A stretch of 44,467 nt of DNA from Paludibacteraceae bacterium (GTDB lineage Bacteria; Bacteroidota; Bacteroidia; Bacteroidales; Paludibacteraceae). A program made the translations under genes and the position numbers. The notes below the pieces were generated by a model. That model searched no databases. It was not told the origin of the DNA and saw only the letters and a program-made list of their open reading frames with translations. Each line of letters begins with the position of its first letter. Positions within the stretch are counted from its first letter, which is position 1. The DNA lies in the NCBI GenBank assembly GCA_905233415.1, contig CAJOEX010000019.1, positions 1 through 44,467 of the forward strand, in the 5' to 3' direction. Positions 20,377 through 29,316 of this stretch are shown here, one piece after another.

Positions 20377-21021
20377 TCAGGCAATATATGTGACCGTAAC
20401 TATTGTTGCGCCAATCGGAAGCAATTCCAACGTCACGGTATATATTAGCAGGTAAAGCAGCGAGGCAGGACCTGCATAAAAGTATTGCAATTGTTTGAAT
20501 AGTAGCAGGGCGGCAAACACAATTATTGCCGTTATCGGCAGCCACACAAGGAACTCCAACTCCGAGGCATTGATGTATAGCAGGGTAATAGGGTAGAGCA
20601 CCATGCAAAAAAGCGTCCATAAGTTGTTGTATTGTGGCACATACAACGCGGTGGTCCGTTGGAATTCAAACACATAACTCACTAACCAGCCGAATAATGC
20701 TTTAATTGCAAGCACACCGCAGATAATGAGGATGATATATACATACGTCAGAAACGAAAACGGTGCGTTTCGGTACGTGAATGCATATAGTGCCATCGCC
20801 AAAGTCCCTATACGGAATATATTCAGCGTCAAAGTGGACATGATATCCATCGATTGGTCACCGTACATACGTTCCATCTTCGTGAAGGTTGCACGAAATG
20901 CCGAGCGAATCAGATTCGGTTGCAGCACTTCCAAAAGGATAAGGCTGAGCAGCAGCACAAGCATAAGCCAGGTTGGCCATGCTTCCGAAATCGGGGTTGA
21001 TATGAGTGCTATCTTATCCAT
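20377..21021 (-). CDS. DUF4271 membrane protein
   Basis: A 214-residue protein with about five to six hydrophobic membrane segments and little else. The pattern (a first helix ending LILLEVLQP, a polar stretch FTKMERMYGD, then membrane helices from about residue 63) and its position next to hemD match the DUF4271 family of Bacteroidetes. Function unknown; the conserved linkage to hemD hints at a role in heme or envelope biology. It overlaps the U32 gene by 8 bp. Confidence 0.75.
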   Translation of the reverse strand: MDKIALISTPISEAWPTWLMLVLLLSLILLEVLQPNLIRSAFRATFTKMERMYGDQSMDIMSTLTLNIFRIGTLAMALYAFTYRNAPFSFLTYVYIILIICGVLAIKALFGWLVSYVFEFQRTTALYVPQYNNLWTLFCMVLYPITLLYINASELEFLVWLPITAIIVFAALLLFKQLQYFYAGPASLLYLLIYTVTLELLPIGATIVTVTYIA

Positions 21022-22276
21022 TTTGTGCCACTAACTTATATAATTTGTCACCGCGTCGAACCGTTTTGTCTGTCTTCAGCGCAAACAGTTTTCCTTGCAA
21101 AACCGTATTGGCGGGATTGCCTTGCTCGTCATGCAAATTGTGTGCCACAAGTTCATAGGCTCCTGTCGTTTCGCCGGTTACTAACAACTCGTCACCTTCG
21201 CGAATGCTTTCTATCGCCTCAAGCATGAACTCTCCCACGCCGATGTTCTTGAAATAGTTGGTGCACTTGCCTGCATACACTTTCTTGTGCGTTGCGCGGC
21301 TGCCGTATTCATGCGTCCATTCGCCGAGTCGCTGCCCCTGATAGTAGCCGTCCCAGAATCCGCGGTTGAACACACGCGCTAAACGCCTGTTCCAGTCCTC
21401 GATGCGTGAGGTAATTTCCGCCTGCTTATACGCTCCGTTCTGCCATGCTTCAACAGCCTCTTTGTAACAGCCGACAACAGTCTTGACATATTCCGGACCG
21501 CGTGCACGACCTTCTATCTTCAAAATCCGAACGCCGGCGTCCAACATCTTGTTCAGGAAATGAATCGTCTTCAAGTCCTTTGGTGACATGATGTACTGAT
21601 TGTCCACCTCTAATTCCAGTTCGGATTCCTTGTCTTTCACAATATATCCTCTGCGGCAAACCTGCATACAGGCGCCACGGTTGGCACTTGCACCTAAATT
21701 GTGCAAACTCAGGTAGCATTTGCCGCTGACGGCCATGCACAACGCGCCGTGGCAGAACATTTCAATCTGTATCAGCTCGCCTTTCGGACCGCGGATGTCT
21801 TGTTCCACGATATCTTTGTGAATCGAAGCCACTTGCTCCATGTTCAATTCCCGTGCCAGAACCACTACGTCCGCAAACTGCGCATAGAACCGCAACGCTT
21901 CCGTGTTTGCGATATTCAGTTGGGTGGAAAGGTGCACCTCCACGCCAACTTGGTTCGCATACTGCATAACGGCGATATCGCTTGCAATAATCGCGTCCAA
22001 ACCGGCTTCTTTGGCGTTGTCCACGATTGTTCGCATCAGCGGCAGGTCTTCCGGATACATGACGGTATTAAGCGTCAGATAAGTGTGTACACCCGCTTCG
22101 CGGCAGATGGCAACTATCTTGTGCAAATCGGCGGTGGTGAAGTTCGCTGACGAACGGGCACGCATATTCAGGTGTTCAATCCCGAAGTAAACGCTTGTCG
22201 CTCCCGCCTCAATCGCGGCTGCCAGACTTTCCCAGCAGCCTACCGGCGCCATAATATTTATCTCGTTACCTTTCAA
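21014..22276 (-). CDS. U32 family protein (peptidase U32 / RNA-modification type)
   Basis: A 420-residue U32 protein starting EINIMAPVGCWESLAAAIEAGA, with the family signature IEMFCHGALCMAVSGKCYLS and a nearby cysteine set (ANRGACMQVCRRGY). In other bacteria U32 members such as TrhP and RlhA act in tRNA or rRNA hydroxylation using a cysteine-bound iron-sulfur cluster, and others were named as collagenases. This member looks most like the RNA-modifying group. The TTG at 22276 gives the family N-terminus; the ATG at 22252 would remove eight residues. Confidence 0.85.
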   Translation of the reverse strand: MKGNEINIMAPVGCWESLAAAIEAGATSVYFGIEHLNMRARSSANFTTADLHKIVAICREAGVHTYLTLNTVMYPEDLPLMRTIVDNAKEAGLDAIIASDIAVMQYANQVGVEVHLSTQLNIANTEALRFYAQFADVVVLARELNMEQVASIHKDIVEQDIRGPKGELIQIEMFCHGALCMAVSGKCYLSLHNLGASANRGACMQVCRRGYIVKDKESELELEVDNQYIMSPKDLKTIHFLNKMLDAGVRILKIEGRARGPEYVKTVVGCYKEAVEAWQNGAYKQAEITSRIEDWNRRLARVFNRGFWDGYYQGQRLGEWTHEYGSRATHKKVYAGKCTNYFKNIGVGEFMLEAIESIREGDELLVTGETTGAYELVAHNLHDEQGNPANTVLQGKLFALKTDKTVRRGDKLYKLVAQNG

Positions 22277-22278
22277 CC

Positions 22279-22311
22279 TTCTCTCAAATTTCTTTCACTT
22301 TTCTCTCAAAT
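22279..22311 (-). repeat. Short tandem repeat array, 3 x 11 bp (first of two)
   Basis: On the plus strand TTCTCTCAAAT, TTCTTTCACTT, TTCTCTCAAAT. It lies directly upstream of the U32 start codon. Eleven bases further on is a second, unrelated 11-mer array. Confidence 0.75.
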
Positions 22312-22322
22312 TCCCGACCCCA

Positions 22323-22366
22323 AGTCCTAACATAGTCCTTACATAGTCCTTACATTGTCCTTACAT
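22323..22366 (-). repeat. Short tandem repeat array, 4 x 11 bp (second of two)
   Basis: On the plus strand AGTCCTAACAT, AGTCCTTACAT, AGTCCTTACAT, TGTCCTTACAT. The last unit touches the asd stop codon (22366-22368). Together with the previous array it makes up nearly all of the asd-U32 spacer. Confidence 0.9.
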
Positions 22367-23367
22367 TACTGTAATTGTGATATGACTTCTGCAATCTGTA
22401 CGGCATTGAGCGCCGCTCCTTTTCGGATTTGGTCGCCTACGCACCAGAACGTCAGTCCGTTTTCGCGGCTGATGTCTTTCCGTACACGGCCGATATATAC
22501 ATTGTCGGTACCGCTTAAAAACAGCGGCATCGGGTATTTCTTGTTGGCTGGTTCGTCCAGCAACTCGCAGCCTTTGGCGTTTCGGAACGCCTCTTGTGCC
22601 TGAGCCGGACTGACCGGTTTTTCCGTCTCCAACCACACGCTTTCGCTGTGTGCCCGCAGAGCCGGAACACGCACGCATGTTGCACTTACGGCGATATCCG
22701 AGTGCATGATTTTACGTGTCTCGTTGTACATTTTCATTTCCTCTTTTGTGTAGTCGTTGTCCGTGAATACATCAATTTGAGGAATAAGGTTATAAGCTAA
22801 TTGGTATGCGAATTTGTTCACCGTCACAGGCTTGTCGGAAAGCACTTCCCGATATTGCGTCTCCAGTTCTTTCATCGCCTGTGCGCCTGCTCCCGAAGCC
22901 GCTTGGTAGGTAGCCACATGCACGCGGCGGATATGGCTGATGCGCTCAATGGCTTGTAGCGCAACTACCATCAGAATCGTTGTGCAGTTCGGGTTCGCAA
23001 TGATGTTTCGGGGACGGTTGAACGCATCGGCTGCATTTACTTCGGGCACTACCAACGGCACATCCTCATCCATCCTGAACGCGCTCGAATTGTCTATCAT
23101 CACAGCCCCGTAACGGGTGATGTCTTCCGCAAACTCGCGTGAAACACTTGCTCCGGCGGAGGTGAAGGCGATATCTACGCCTTTGAAATCATCACCGTGA
23201 ACCAACTCCTTCACCACATACGGTTTTCCGGCGAAAGAATATTCGGTCCCGGCACTGCGACCGGAACCGAATAAACGAAGTTCGGTAATAGGAAAGTTAC
23301 GCTCTTCAAGCACTTTCAGCAGTTCTTGTCCAACGGCGCCCGATGCGCCTACTATCGCTACTACCAT
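22366..23367 (-). CDS. asd: Aspartate-semialdehyde dehydrogenase
   Basis: A 333-residue NADPH-dependent enzyme that reduces aspartyl phosphate to aspartate semialdehyde, the branch point of lysine, threonine and methionine synthesis. The Rossmann motif [12 protein letters not shown] opens the protein. The catalytic cysteine is Cys128 in NPNCTT, and the substrate-binding histidine lies in [12 protein letters not shown]. Its product feeds DapA, encoded at 13307-14185. Confidence 0.97.
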   Translation of the reverse strand: MVVAIVGASGAVGQELLKVLEERNFPITELRLFGSGRSAGTEYSFAGKPYVVKELVHGDDFKGVDIAFTSAGASVSREFAEDITRYGAVMIDNSSAFRMDEDVPLVVPEVNAADAFNRPRNIIANPNCTTILMVVALQAIERISHIRRVHVATYQAASGAGAQAMKELETQYREVLSDKPVTVNKFAYQLAYNLIPQIDVFTDNDYTKEEMKMYNETRKIMHSDIAVSATCVRVPALRAHSESVWLETEKPVSPAQAQEAFRNAKGCELLDEPANKKYPMPLFLSGTDNVYIGRVRKDISRENGLTFWCVGDQIRKGAALNAVQIAEVISQLQ

Positions 23368-23396
23368 ACAATTACACGAATTCTTTTACCATTTAA

Positions 23397-23594
23397 TTAC
23401 TTCAATGAAATCGTGGTGTCGGCCTCTTCTACTGCAAAAGCAACTTTGCCTTCGCGTGCCAGCCAACCGAGAGCGAGGTTCAAATCAGCGTCTTTCAGTT
23501 TGGTGGCTTTCTTCAGAGCCTTCTGTGTGAGTGCACCGTTCTCAAGTGCTGCCCAGATTAAACCGGCGTTCTCACCAATCTTGCTTGTAATCAT
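23397..23594 (-). CDS. Small winged helix-turn-helix protein (DUF2582-like)
   Basis: A 65-residue protein with a winged-helix pattern: ITSKIGENAGLIWAALENGALTQKALKKATKLKDADLNLALGWLAREGKV in pieces resembles DUF2582 proteins common in Bacteroidetes. It probably binds DNA or another protein. Target unknown. ATG 23594 is chosen; the ten residues of upstream extension are hydrophobic and atypical. It lies between fabF and asd on the same strand. Confidence 0.72.
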   Translation of the reverse strand: MITSKIGENAGLIWAALENGALTQKALKKATKLKDADLNLALGWLAREGKVAFAVEEADTTISLK

Positions 23595-23639
23595 AACTAA
23601 TACCTTTAAAAATTTATTTAACAATAGCCCCTTTGGGGG

Positions 23640-23679
23640 AAATCTTCAAATCCTCAAATCTTCAAATCTTCAAATCTTT
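23640..23679 (-). repeat. Short tandem repeat array, 5 x 8 bp, at the end of fabF
   Basis: On the plus strand AAATCTTC, AAATCCTC, AAATCTTC, AAATCTTC, AAATCTTT. The array starts in the spacer and runs over the fabF stop codon (23670-23672), so the last residues of FabF are encoded by a repeat unit. Confidence 0.88.
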
Positions 23680-24923
23680 CCGAATATCAGACACGCATTC
23701 AATCCTCCGAACCCGAAGTTGTTCGACAGCGCATAGCGGATATCCCGTTGCTGCGGCTTGTTGAACGTGAAGTTGATGCGGTAGTCTATCTTCTCATCCT
23801 CATCACCTTCTTCATGGTTGATGGTTGGCGGAACAATTCCGCACTCAATCGCTTTGACACATGCAGCAGCTTCCACGGCACCTGCAGCACCTACAAGGTG
23901 ACCCGTCATCGACTTGGTCGAATCGAGGTTCATCGCATAGATATGCTCGCCGAATACCTGTTTGATGGCGCCTAGTTCCGCCACATCGCCCAACGGCGTG
24001 GATGTACCGTGGGTGTTGATGAAGTCGATTGCCTCCGGTTGGATGTGGGCGTCTTCCAATGCCAAACGCATTACATTCGCAGCACCGGCTCCCGACGGGT
24101 CCGGAGCGGTCATGTGGTATGCATCGGCTGTAGCGGCACTGCCTGCCAACTCGCAGTAAATCTTCGCACCGCGTGCTTTGGCGTGCTCGTACTCTTCAAG
24201 AATGAGACATGCGGCTCCTTCGCCTAACACAAATCCGTCACGGGACTTCGAGAACGGACGGCTGGCGGTTTCGGGCGAGTCGTTGCGCGTCGAAATGGCA
24301 CGCATCGAATTGAAGCCGCCTATTCCGCTCGGACGGATATCCGCATCCGCACCGCCGGTAAACACCACATCCGCACGACCCAGACGAATCGTGTCAAATG
24401 CCTGACCGATGGCGTGAGACGAGCTTGAACAGGCGGAGGTTACCACAAACGCCGGACCTTTCAACCCTAACATCAGCGATATATGACCCGCTGCCATGCT
24501 GTGAATCACTTTCGGAATAAAGAACGGCGAATAACGCGGTGTCCCGTCACCTGTTGCAAAAGCACCGTGTTCTTCTTCAAACGTATGTAATCCGCCCATG
24601 CCCGAGCCCCAGATGACGCCTATCTTCGTCGCATCCTCATGCTTAAGGTCTAAACCGGAATCAACATAGGCTTCTTTTGCCACCACCATTGAAAACTGCG
24701 AATAACGGTCCAAACGCCGGACTTCCTTCGCATCAATCACGCCGGACGGGTCGAAGTCCTTTACCTCGCAGGCGAACTTCGTCCGGAATTTCTCTGTGTC
24801 AAATTGTGTAATGGGGGCTGCGCCGCTTTTCCCTGCGAGCATGTTGGCCCATGTTGTCGGCATGTTGTTGCCAATGGGGGTCAATGCTCCTAATCCTGTT
24901 ACTACTACGCGCTTTAATTCCAT
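23670..24923 (-). CDS. fabF: 3-oxoacyl-ACP synthase II
   Basis: A 417-residue condensing enzyme of fatty-acid elongation. Cys165 in TSACSSSSHAIG is the acyl-accepting cysteine. The two catalytic histidines lie in NTHGTSTPLGD and KSMTGHLVGAAG. It extends acyl-ACP with malonyl-ACP; its carrier AcpP is encoded just upstream. ATG 24923 gives the standard start MELKRVVVTGLG. A longer frame upstream lacks similarity and is rejected. Confidence 0.97.
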   Translation of the reverse strand: MELKRVVVTGLGALTPIGNNMPTTWANMLAGKSGAAPITQFDTEKFRTKFACEVKDFDPSGVIDAKEVRRLDRYSQFSMVVAKEAYVDSGLDLKHEDATKIGVIWGSGMGGLHTFEEEHGAFATGDGTPRYSPFFIPKVIHSMAAGHISLMLGLKGPAFVVTSACSSSSHAIGQAFDTIRLGRADVVFTGGADADIRPSGIGGFNSMRAISTRNDSPETASRPFSKSRDGFVLGEGAACLILEEYEHAKARGAKIYCELAGSAATADAYHMTAPDPSGAGAANVMRLALEDAHIQPEAIDFINTHGTSTPLGDVAELGAIKQVFGEHIYAMNLDSTKSMTGHLVGAAGAVEAAACVKAIECGIVPPTINHEEGDEDEKIDYRINFTFNKPQQRDIRYALSNNFGFGGLNACLIFGKI

Positions 24924-25028
24924 ATATAAATATTCAATTCTTTCTCTTTTGCACCTCGTACATTCACGCACAATTTACGAGTTCACAGTCACCTGTAAAC
25001 CCGTAATCTGTGTGATAGCAATCAAAAA

Positions 25029-25265
25029 TTATGCAATAGCTTTCTCAATGTAAGCCACAACATCACCTACAGTCGAAATCTTCTGTGTATCCTCGTCGGG
25101 AATAGTGATATTGAACTCTTTCTCGAACTCCATAATGAGCTCTACTGTGTCTAATGAATCTGCATTCAGATCGGCTGCAAAGCTTGCATCTAACGTTACC
25201 TGACTTTCCTCAACGCCCAGTTTGTCCACCACGATAGCCTTTACTTTGTTTTCAATTTCTGACAT
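25029..25265 (-). CDS. acpP: Acyl carrier protein
   Basis: A 78-residue acidic carrier with the phosphopantetheine site DSLDTVE (Ser37) and the usual four-helix pattern. It carries acyl chains in fatty-acid synthesis and is read together with fabF, 105 bp downstream. A CTCGTA/TACGAG hairpin (24955-24981) lies in the spacer and may adjust the acpP to fabF ratio. Its promoter is at 25341-25372. Confidence 0.97.
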   Translation of the reverse strand: MSEIENKVKAIVVDKLGVEESQVTLDASFAADLNADSLDTVELIMEFEKEFNITIPDEDTQKISTVGDVVAYIEKAIA

Positions 25266-25340
25266 ATTAGTAAAATTTTATGGTTAATATTTGCAATCGT
25301 TATTCCTTCCCGCTTTTGCGGTTAGTTACAAAATCGGCTG

Positions 25341-25372
25341 CAAAAGTACAACAATTTTTTTGAACGTGCAAA
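25341..25372 (-). promoter_or_regulatory. Promoter of acpP-fabF
   Basis: On the minus strand TTTG (25372-25369), a 20-nt spacer and TACTTTTG (25348-25341), about 75 bp upstream of acpP. The bases TTGTTG just before the TAnnTTTG box also occur in the promoters at 25785 and 29451. Confidence 0.88.
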
Positions 25373-25439
25373 TATTTCGACTTTTTTCTTAAAAAAAAAT
25401 ACAACTCTGCTGTTTCGACTTTACAATTTGGGAACGTAG

Positions 25440-25740
25440 ACCGCTTCAAAGCGATGTCTTTGCCCGCCCAATGCTGTCTCGTGCTCGGCGATGTCCCGCC
25501 GCTTGTGTTGTTCCTTTTGCCCGCATTTTTGCAGGCAGGTCCCGCTGCGTAGATTACGTTCCGTTGCGGAGCATCAGCTCCGCCCGCTTTGCTATTCTGT
25601 GCTCGCTTGGGGTATTCGATGCCCCGCGCTCGCCTCGAGAGCGGCTTGTGCTACGTTCTGGTTCTTATCCTCTATTGATGAACTTTCGCGTTTATGCAGG
25701 TCGCATTCATGCGACCGCCCCTCGTTCGTAATTACGAAAT
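25440..25740. other. Hairpin-rich region upstream of the toxin-antitoxin pair
   Basis: About 300 bp without a convincing gene, clearly richer in GC than the flanks. It contains a run of short dyads: CGCTT/AAGCG (25442-25453), GCGGAGC/GCTCCGC with loop ATCA (25566-25583), GGGGTAT/ATGCCCC (25609-25625), GTCGCA/TGCGAC (25700-25715), and the perfect palindrome TTCGTAATTACGAA (25725-25738). Open frames run through it but resemble no protein. It could be a structured RNA, a degenerate repeat or a decayed gene. No Bacteroidetes promoter box is seen inside it. Confidence 0.35.
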
Positions 25741-25784
25741 AATCGCCCCCAAAGGCTAAGAATTACACTTTTTCTCCATTTTTA

Positions 25785-25816
25785 TTTGCACAATCCAAAA
25801 TATTGTTGTAATTTTG
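25785..25816 (+). promoter_or_regulatory. Promoter of the toxin-antitoxin operon
   Basis: TTTG at 25785-25788, a 20-nt spacer and TAATTTTG at 25809-25816, 27 bp before the antitoxin ATG at 25844. Confidence 0.88.
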
Positions 25817-25843
25817 CGGCGCAAAATCAAAATAAGAATTATT

Positions 25844-26074
25844 ATGAGTTACATGCAAATGGCACAATTAGACGTGCTAAACCTATTAAAAGGCATCAAA
25901 ACGGATGAGGATTATGCCGACTTCCGGGATATGCTTGCACGCTATTTTGCGGACAAGGCCCAGAAACAGATAGATGCTTTGTGGGATAATGGCACCATCA
26001 ATGAGAAAACCATAGAAGCATGGGGTAACGAACGAATGAGAACTCCTTATCGTTATGCGCTACATCGTTCTTGA
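25844..26074 (+). CDS. Antitoxin partner of a PIN-domain toxin
   Basis: A 76-residue, mostly helical, charged protein (MAQLDVLNLLKGIKTDEDY, then YFADKAQKQIDALWDNGTI and WGNERMRTPYR). Small proteins of this shape directly precede COG1569-type PIN toxins and are their antitoxins. The C-terminal WGNERMRTPYR segment probably wraps the toxin active site. It overlaps the toxin gene by 20 bp. The antitoxin call rests on position and size more than on a motif. Confidence 0.75.
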   Translation: MSYMQMAQLDVLNLLKGIKTDEDYADFRDMLARYFADKAQKQIDALWDNGTINEKTIEAWGNERMRTPYRYALHRS

Positions 26075-26459
26075 TACCAATTGTCTGCTTCAAGCGTTGC
26101 CATCTAAGAGTCCATTTCATAAGTTATGGACAGACGTCTTGGATGGTAAGATTAGTTTATGTGTTAGCACAGATATTTTGGAAGAGTATGAGGAAATCTT
26201 ATCACAGAAGACCACTCCTGAAATAGCCCAAAATGTAGTAGAAGCTATCGCAAATCTCTCCACAACTACTTTTCAAAATACGTACGTGCATTTTGAACTA
26301 CTTCCTGCGGATTCAGATGATAACAAGTTTGTTGATTGTGCTGTCGCATCTGATGCGGAATATATAGTAACCAATGACAAGCATTTCAACCCTCTCAAGC
26401 AAATCCCTTGGCCGAAGGTTGAAATCATCAAAATAGTCGAGTTTGTCAAGCAACTATAA
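26055..26459 (+). CDS. PIN-domain toxin (VapC-like ribonuclease)
   Basis: A 134-residue PIN protein of the COG1569 type. The conserved acidic residues that hold the metal ions are visible: Asp7 (VLDTN), Glu44 (ILEEYE), Asp94 (DDNKFVDCA) and Asp108 (VTNDKH). PIN toxins cut RNA, often tRNA or rRNA, when freed from their antitoxin. It forms a two-gene operon with the antitoxin under its own promoter, in an accessory stretch between housekeeping genes. Confidence 0.88.
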   Translation: MRYIVLDTNCLLQALPSKSPFHKLWTDVLDGKISLCVSTDILEEYEEILSQKTTPEIAQNVVEAIANLSTTTFQNTYVHFELLPADSDDNKFVDCAVASDAEYIVTNDKHFNPLKQIPWPKVEIIKIVEFVKQL

Positions 26460-26466
26460 CACCCTT

Positions 26467-26487
26467 CGCTTACGGGTTAAGTAAGCG
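26467..26487 (+). terminator. Hairpin after the PIN toxin gene
   Basis: CGCTTAC and GTAAGCG form a 7-bp stem with a 7-nt loop, 8 bp after the toxin stop. There is no T-tract, so termination is uncertain; it may protect the mRNA end. Confidence 0.4.
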
Positions 26488-26549
26488 CGTCGCTCACCGA
26501 CGTTAAATAGGAGGACATAATTAAAGGCGTTTATTAACGTTGTTTGCGA

Positions 26550-26722
26550 CTAACTGAAATCTTCGCAACATTTCGTACCAAGTCCAAACAGCAATTATGA
26601 ATGTCCTCGTGGATATGTATATTCTATCCACGCTCGCTTAAAGGGCGGGCGGGTTGTACATATCGAGCGTGGATTTCGGTTGTTTTTCTACTTGGTACAG
26701 GGATTGCGAAGCCCTCAGTTAG
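26550..26722. ncRNA. Long rod-shaped structured element (candidate ncRNA or MITE-like repeat)
   Basis: A 173-nt imperfect palindrome with five nested stems: CTAACTGA/TCAGTTAG (26550/26715), CTTCGCAA/TTGCGAAG (26561/26704), GTACCAAGT/ACTTGGTAC (26575/26690), AAACAGC/GTTGTTT (26586/26679) and ATCCACGCTCG/CGAGCGTGGAT (26626/26664), 43 pairs in all. Internal loops are small until a one-sided 33-nt bubble at 26593-26625. There CGTGGATA (26608-26615) can instead pair with TATCCACG (26625-26632), breaking the apical stem. The rod with a central bubble recalls 6S RNA. A mobile inverted-repeat element is the alternative. No promoter box is evident on either strand. Confidence 0.55.
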
Positions 26723-26748
26723 CGTGAAGAGCAAGTGAACTTCACGCT
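26721..26748 (+). terminator. Hairpin following the rod element
   Basis: AGCGTGAAG pairs with CTTCACGCT (9 bp, 10-nt loop), followed by a short TTTT. It overlaps the end of the rod by two bases. It could end a transcript carrying the rod. Confidence 0.45.
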
Positions 26749-27218
26749 TTTCGTGTGTTTATACGACCGAAAATACTAAAACCAATCCCAGAAGGTGTTA
26801 GAGGGGGCTAAAACAAATAACAGTATGTGTAAAAAAATCTTTATTATTTTCCTCGCCCTCGCAGCAGGCGTGGGAACAATGTTTGCCGATAAATACGTCC
26901 AACTCGGCGCCTTGTATTACAACCTCAATGACGAAACCAAGACCGCAAAAGTGGCTAAATTGGATTACGATTATTTAGGTAGTATTTCTATTCCCAAATC
27001 AGTGACTTACAATACCGTCCCCTACAGTGTCACAAGCATTGGAAATGATGCTTTCTTGGGTTGCTCCGGTCTGACCTCTGTCACTATCCCCAACAGCGTC
27101 ACAAGCATTGGAGATGGAGCATTTTATGAGTGCACAGGTTTGACGAGTGTGACCATTCCTAATAATGTCACAAGCATTGGAGATGGAGCATTTTATGAGT
27201 GCATAGGTTTGACATCAA

Positions 27219-27527
27219 TTATCATTCCGGAAAATATTCAATCAACAGGGAAAGCTCCTTTCGGTGGATGTAATAATTTACAATCGGTAATATGGAATGC
27301 CATAAGCTGTACAACGTATGATGATGGCGAATATGTATATCCGCCTTTCCAAAATTGTCCAAATATTACTTCTTTTACCATCGGTAATAAAGTTAAAACT
27401 CTTCCTCGTGGATTATGCTATGGGCTACCTATTACTTCCATAGACATTCCTGGTAGTGTCAACTCAATTGGAGTTTCCGCTTTTAGAGAATGTGAGGATT
27501 TAACTTCTGTGACGATTCCGAACAATT
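27219..27527 (+). repeat. Internal 309-bp duplication, copy A
   Basis: Matches 27776-28084 at a constant offset of 557 bp with about 14 mismatches and no gaps. From about 27425 to 27527 the two copies are identical, which suggests recent conversion or a recent duplication with uneven drift. Confidence 0.9.
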
Positions 27528-27775
27528 GCTCTCAACTAACATCAGTACTGATTTCAGACGTAGCAACTTGGTGTAATATTAAATTTAATAATTATTCAGC
27601 AACCCCTTTATACTATGCCCTATAGAAGTAAAAGATTTAGTTATTCCTTCCTCCGTCACAAGCATAGGAGATTATGCTTTCTTAGGTGGTAGTGGTTTTA
27701 CTTCAATAGAAATTCCTAACAGCGTCCAGACCATAGGGAATTATACTTTCTACGATTGTAGTAGTTTAACTTCGG

Positions 27776-28084
27776 TTATCATTCCGGAAAATATTCAATC
27801 AACAGGGAAATCTCCTTTCGGTGGATGTAATAATTTACAATCGGTAATATGGAATGCCATAAGTTGTACAACGTATGATGATGACGAATATGTATATCCG
27901 CCTTTCCAAGATTGTCTAAATATTACTTCTTTTACCATTGGTAATAAAGTCAAAATTCTTCCTGACGGATTGTGTTATGGACTACCTATTACTTCCATAG
28001 ACATTCCTGGTAGTGTCAACTCAATTGGAGTTTCCGCTTTTAGAGAATGTGAGGATTTAACTTCTGTGACGATTCCGAACAATT
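27776..28084 (+). repeat. Internal 309-bp duplication, copy B
   Basis: Second copy of 27219-27527. The offset of 557 is not a multiple of three; the copies encode the same peptide only because of the frameshift lying between them. Confidence 0.9.
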
Positions 28085-29245
28085 TAACTTCAGTAAAGAT
28101 TGGCAATCGCGTCACAAGTATTGGGGATTATGCTTTCTCTGGTTGCAGTGGTTTGCCTTTTGTGACGATTCCAAATCGCGTAACAGATATTGGCATTGGC
28201 GCGTTCTATGGTTGTACAGGGATGAGCGCGCTAACGATTGGCAATAGCGTCCAAACTATTTGGAACGGAGCTTTTTATGGTTGCAGCAATTTGAAATCTG
28301 TCACAATACCCGGTCGCGTTAACGATATTGGCCCTTGGGCTTTTAGCAATTGCGCTAGTTTATCCTCGCTAACTATTGGAAATAGCGTCCAAACTATTTG
28401 GAACGGGGCTTTTTATGGTTGCAGTAATTTGAAATCTATTGTGATACCCAATTCCGTAACTTCCATTGAAGAGTCTGCTTTTGAAGGATGTACCGAATTA
28501 GCTGAGATTACTTTAGGATCAGGACTGCAAACTATGAAGGACTCAGTCTTTAAGGATTGCAAACGAATTATGGATATTAAAGTATATTCAGAACGGCTTA
28601 TTGATATAACCGAATCCTCCTTTTATAATATCGGTAACAAGAAGTATGTTTATGTGTATGTTCCTGACGGTTGTTTGCGCAATTATCAACGTGACCCTTA
28701 TTGGAATGAATTCGATTTGCGTGTAATGGGTGCTACCGAAGTAACCAATGCAGACGAATCCATCGTGGTTATTCCGGCAGATAACTCAGCAGACATTATT
28801 TGGCCGCAGGTTACAAATGCGAATTCGTATGAACTGGTTATACGCGATGCTAACAACAACGTGATATGTATCTTAACATTTAATGCCCAAGGATATTTAA
28901 GTTCTATTGCTTTTGCAGCACCTTCACGTAATAACGGAGAACAAGAAGAGGAAGAGACCGTTGCAGGCTTTAACTTTACAATCACCAGTTTAAATTCCGG
29001 AAGTACCTATGCATATGTCATGACAGCTAAAGATAATAAGGACGCTGTAATAGATACTAAATCTGGTACATTTAAAACGACCGGCAACGACCCGATGGGC
29101 ATTGACGAAATATCAACTGATAAAATGAGAAAATGTGAAAATGCGAAAATAATGCGCGACGGTGTGCTCTACATCGAGCGTGACGGCGAAATCTACAACA
29201 CCCAAGGCGCAAGAGTGAAGTAAGTTTTATCAATATCGTAAACAA

Positions 29246-29281
29246 GAGGGTGTGCCAAATTTTCTTGACACACCCTCATTT
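29246..29281 (+). terminator. Terminator after the leucine-rich repeat gene
   Basis: GAGGGTGTG plus CAA pair with TTG plus CACACCCTC (12 bp with one mismatch), loop ATTTTC, then ATTTTG. It starts 23 bp after the stop. Confidence 0.8.
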
Positions 29282-29316
29282 TGTTTAATTTTGTCTTATT
29301 TCTTCCTTTAATTTCG

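Larger units (their letters stand above)
26825..29223 (+). pseudogene. BspA-like leucine-rich repeat protein, broken by a frameshift
   Basis: The first part (26825-27625) encodes a signal peptide (MCKKIFIIFLALAAGVGTMFA) and LRR_5 repeats of the BspA type (TSVTIPNSVTSIGDGAF pattern), ending at TAG 27623. The same protein goes on in another frame from about 27619 (IEVKDLVIPSSVTSIG) to TAA 29221, with more repeats, a fibronectin-like segment and a short tail ending YNTQGARVK. Relatives have an extra stretch such as H-N-L-Y-L-N-G after LYYA; it is missing here, so a deletion not divisible by three is likelier than a base-call error. BspA-like proteins are surface or secreted. The gene is more AT-rich than its neighbours. 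Confidence 0.8.

Noticed and set aside
24924..24971. Sixteen-residue extension of FabF
   Set aside because: The family starts MELKRVVVTGLG at ATG 24923; the extension is a cysteine- and arginine-rich spacer translation.
25471..25742. Open frames of 83-86 codons in the hairpin-rich region
   Set aside because: They overlap in several frames, resemble no protein, have no promoter, and their lengths are expected in GC-richer DNA.
26550..26722. The palindrome as an integron attC site after the toxin-antitoxin cassette
   Set aside because: The ends CTAAC/GTTAG are suggestive, but GTTAGCG does not match the GTTRRRY core, the element is longer than usual attC sites, and no integrase or second attC is in the window.
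26460..26824. tmRNA or RNase P RNA
   Set aside because: No tRNA-like ends, no tag reading frame, and none of the conserved RNase P core motifs are present.
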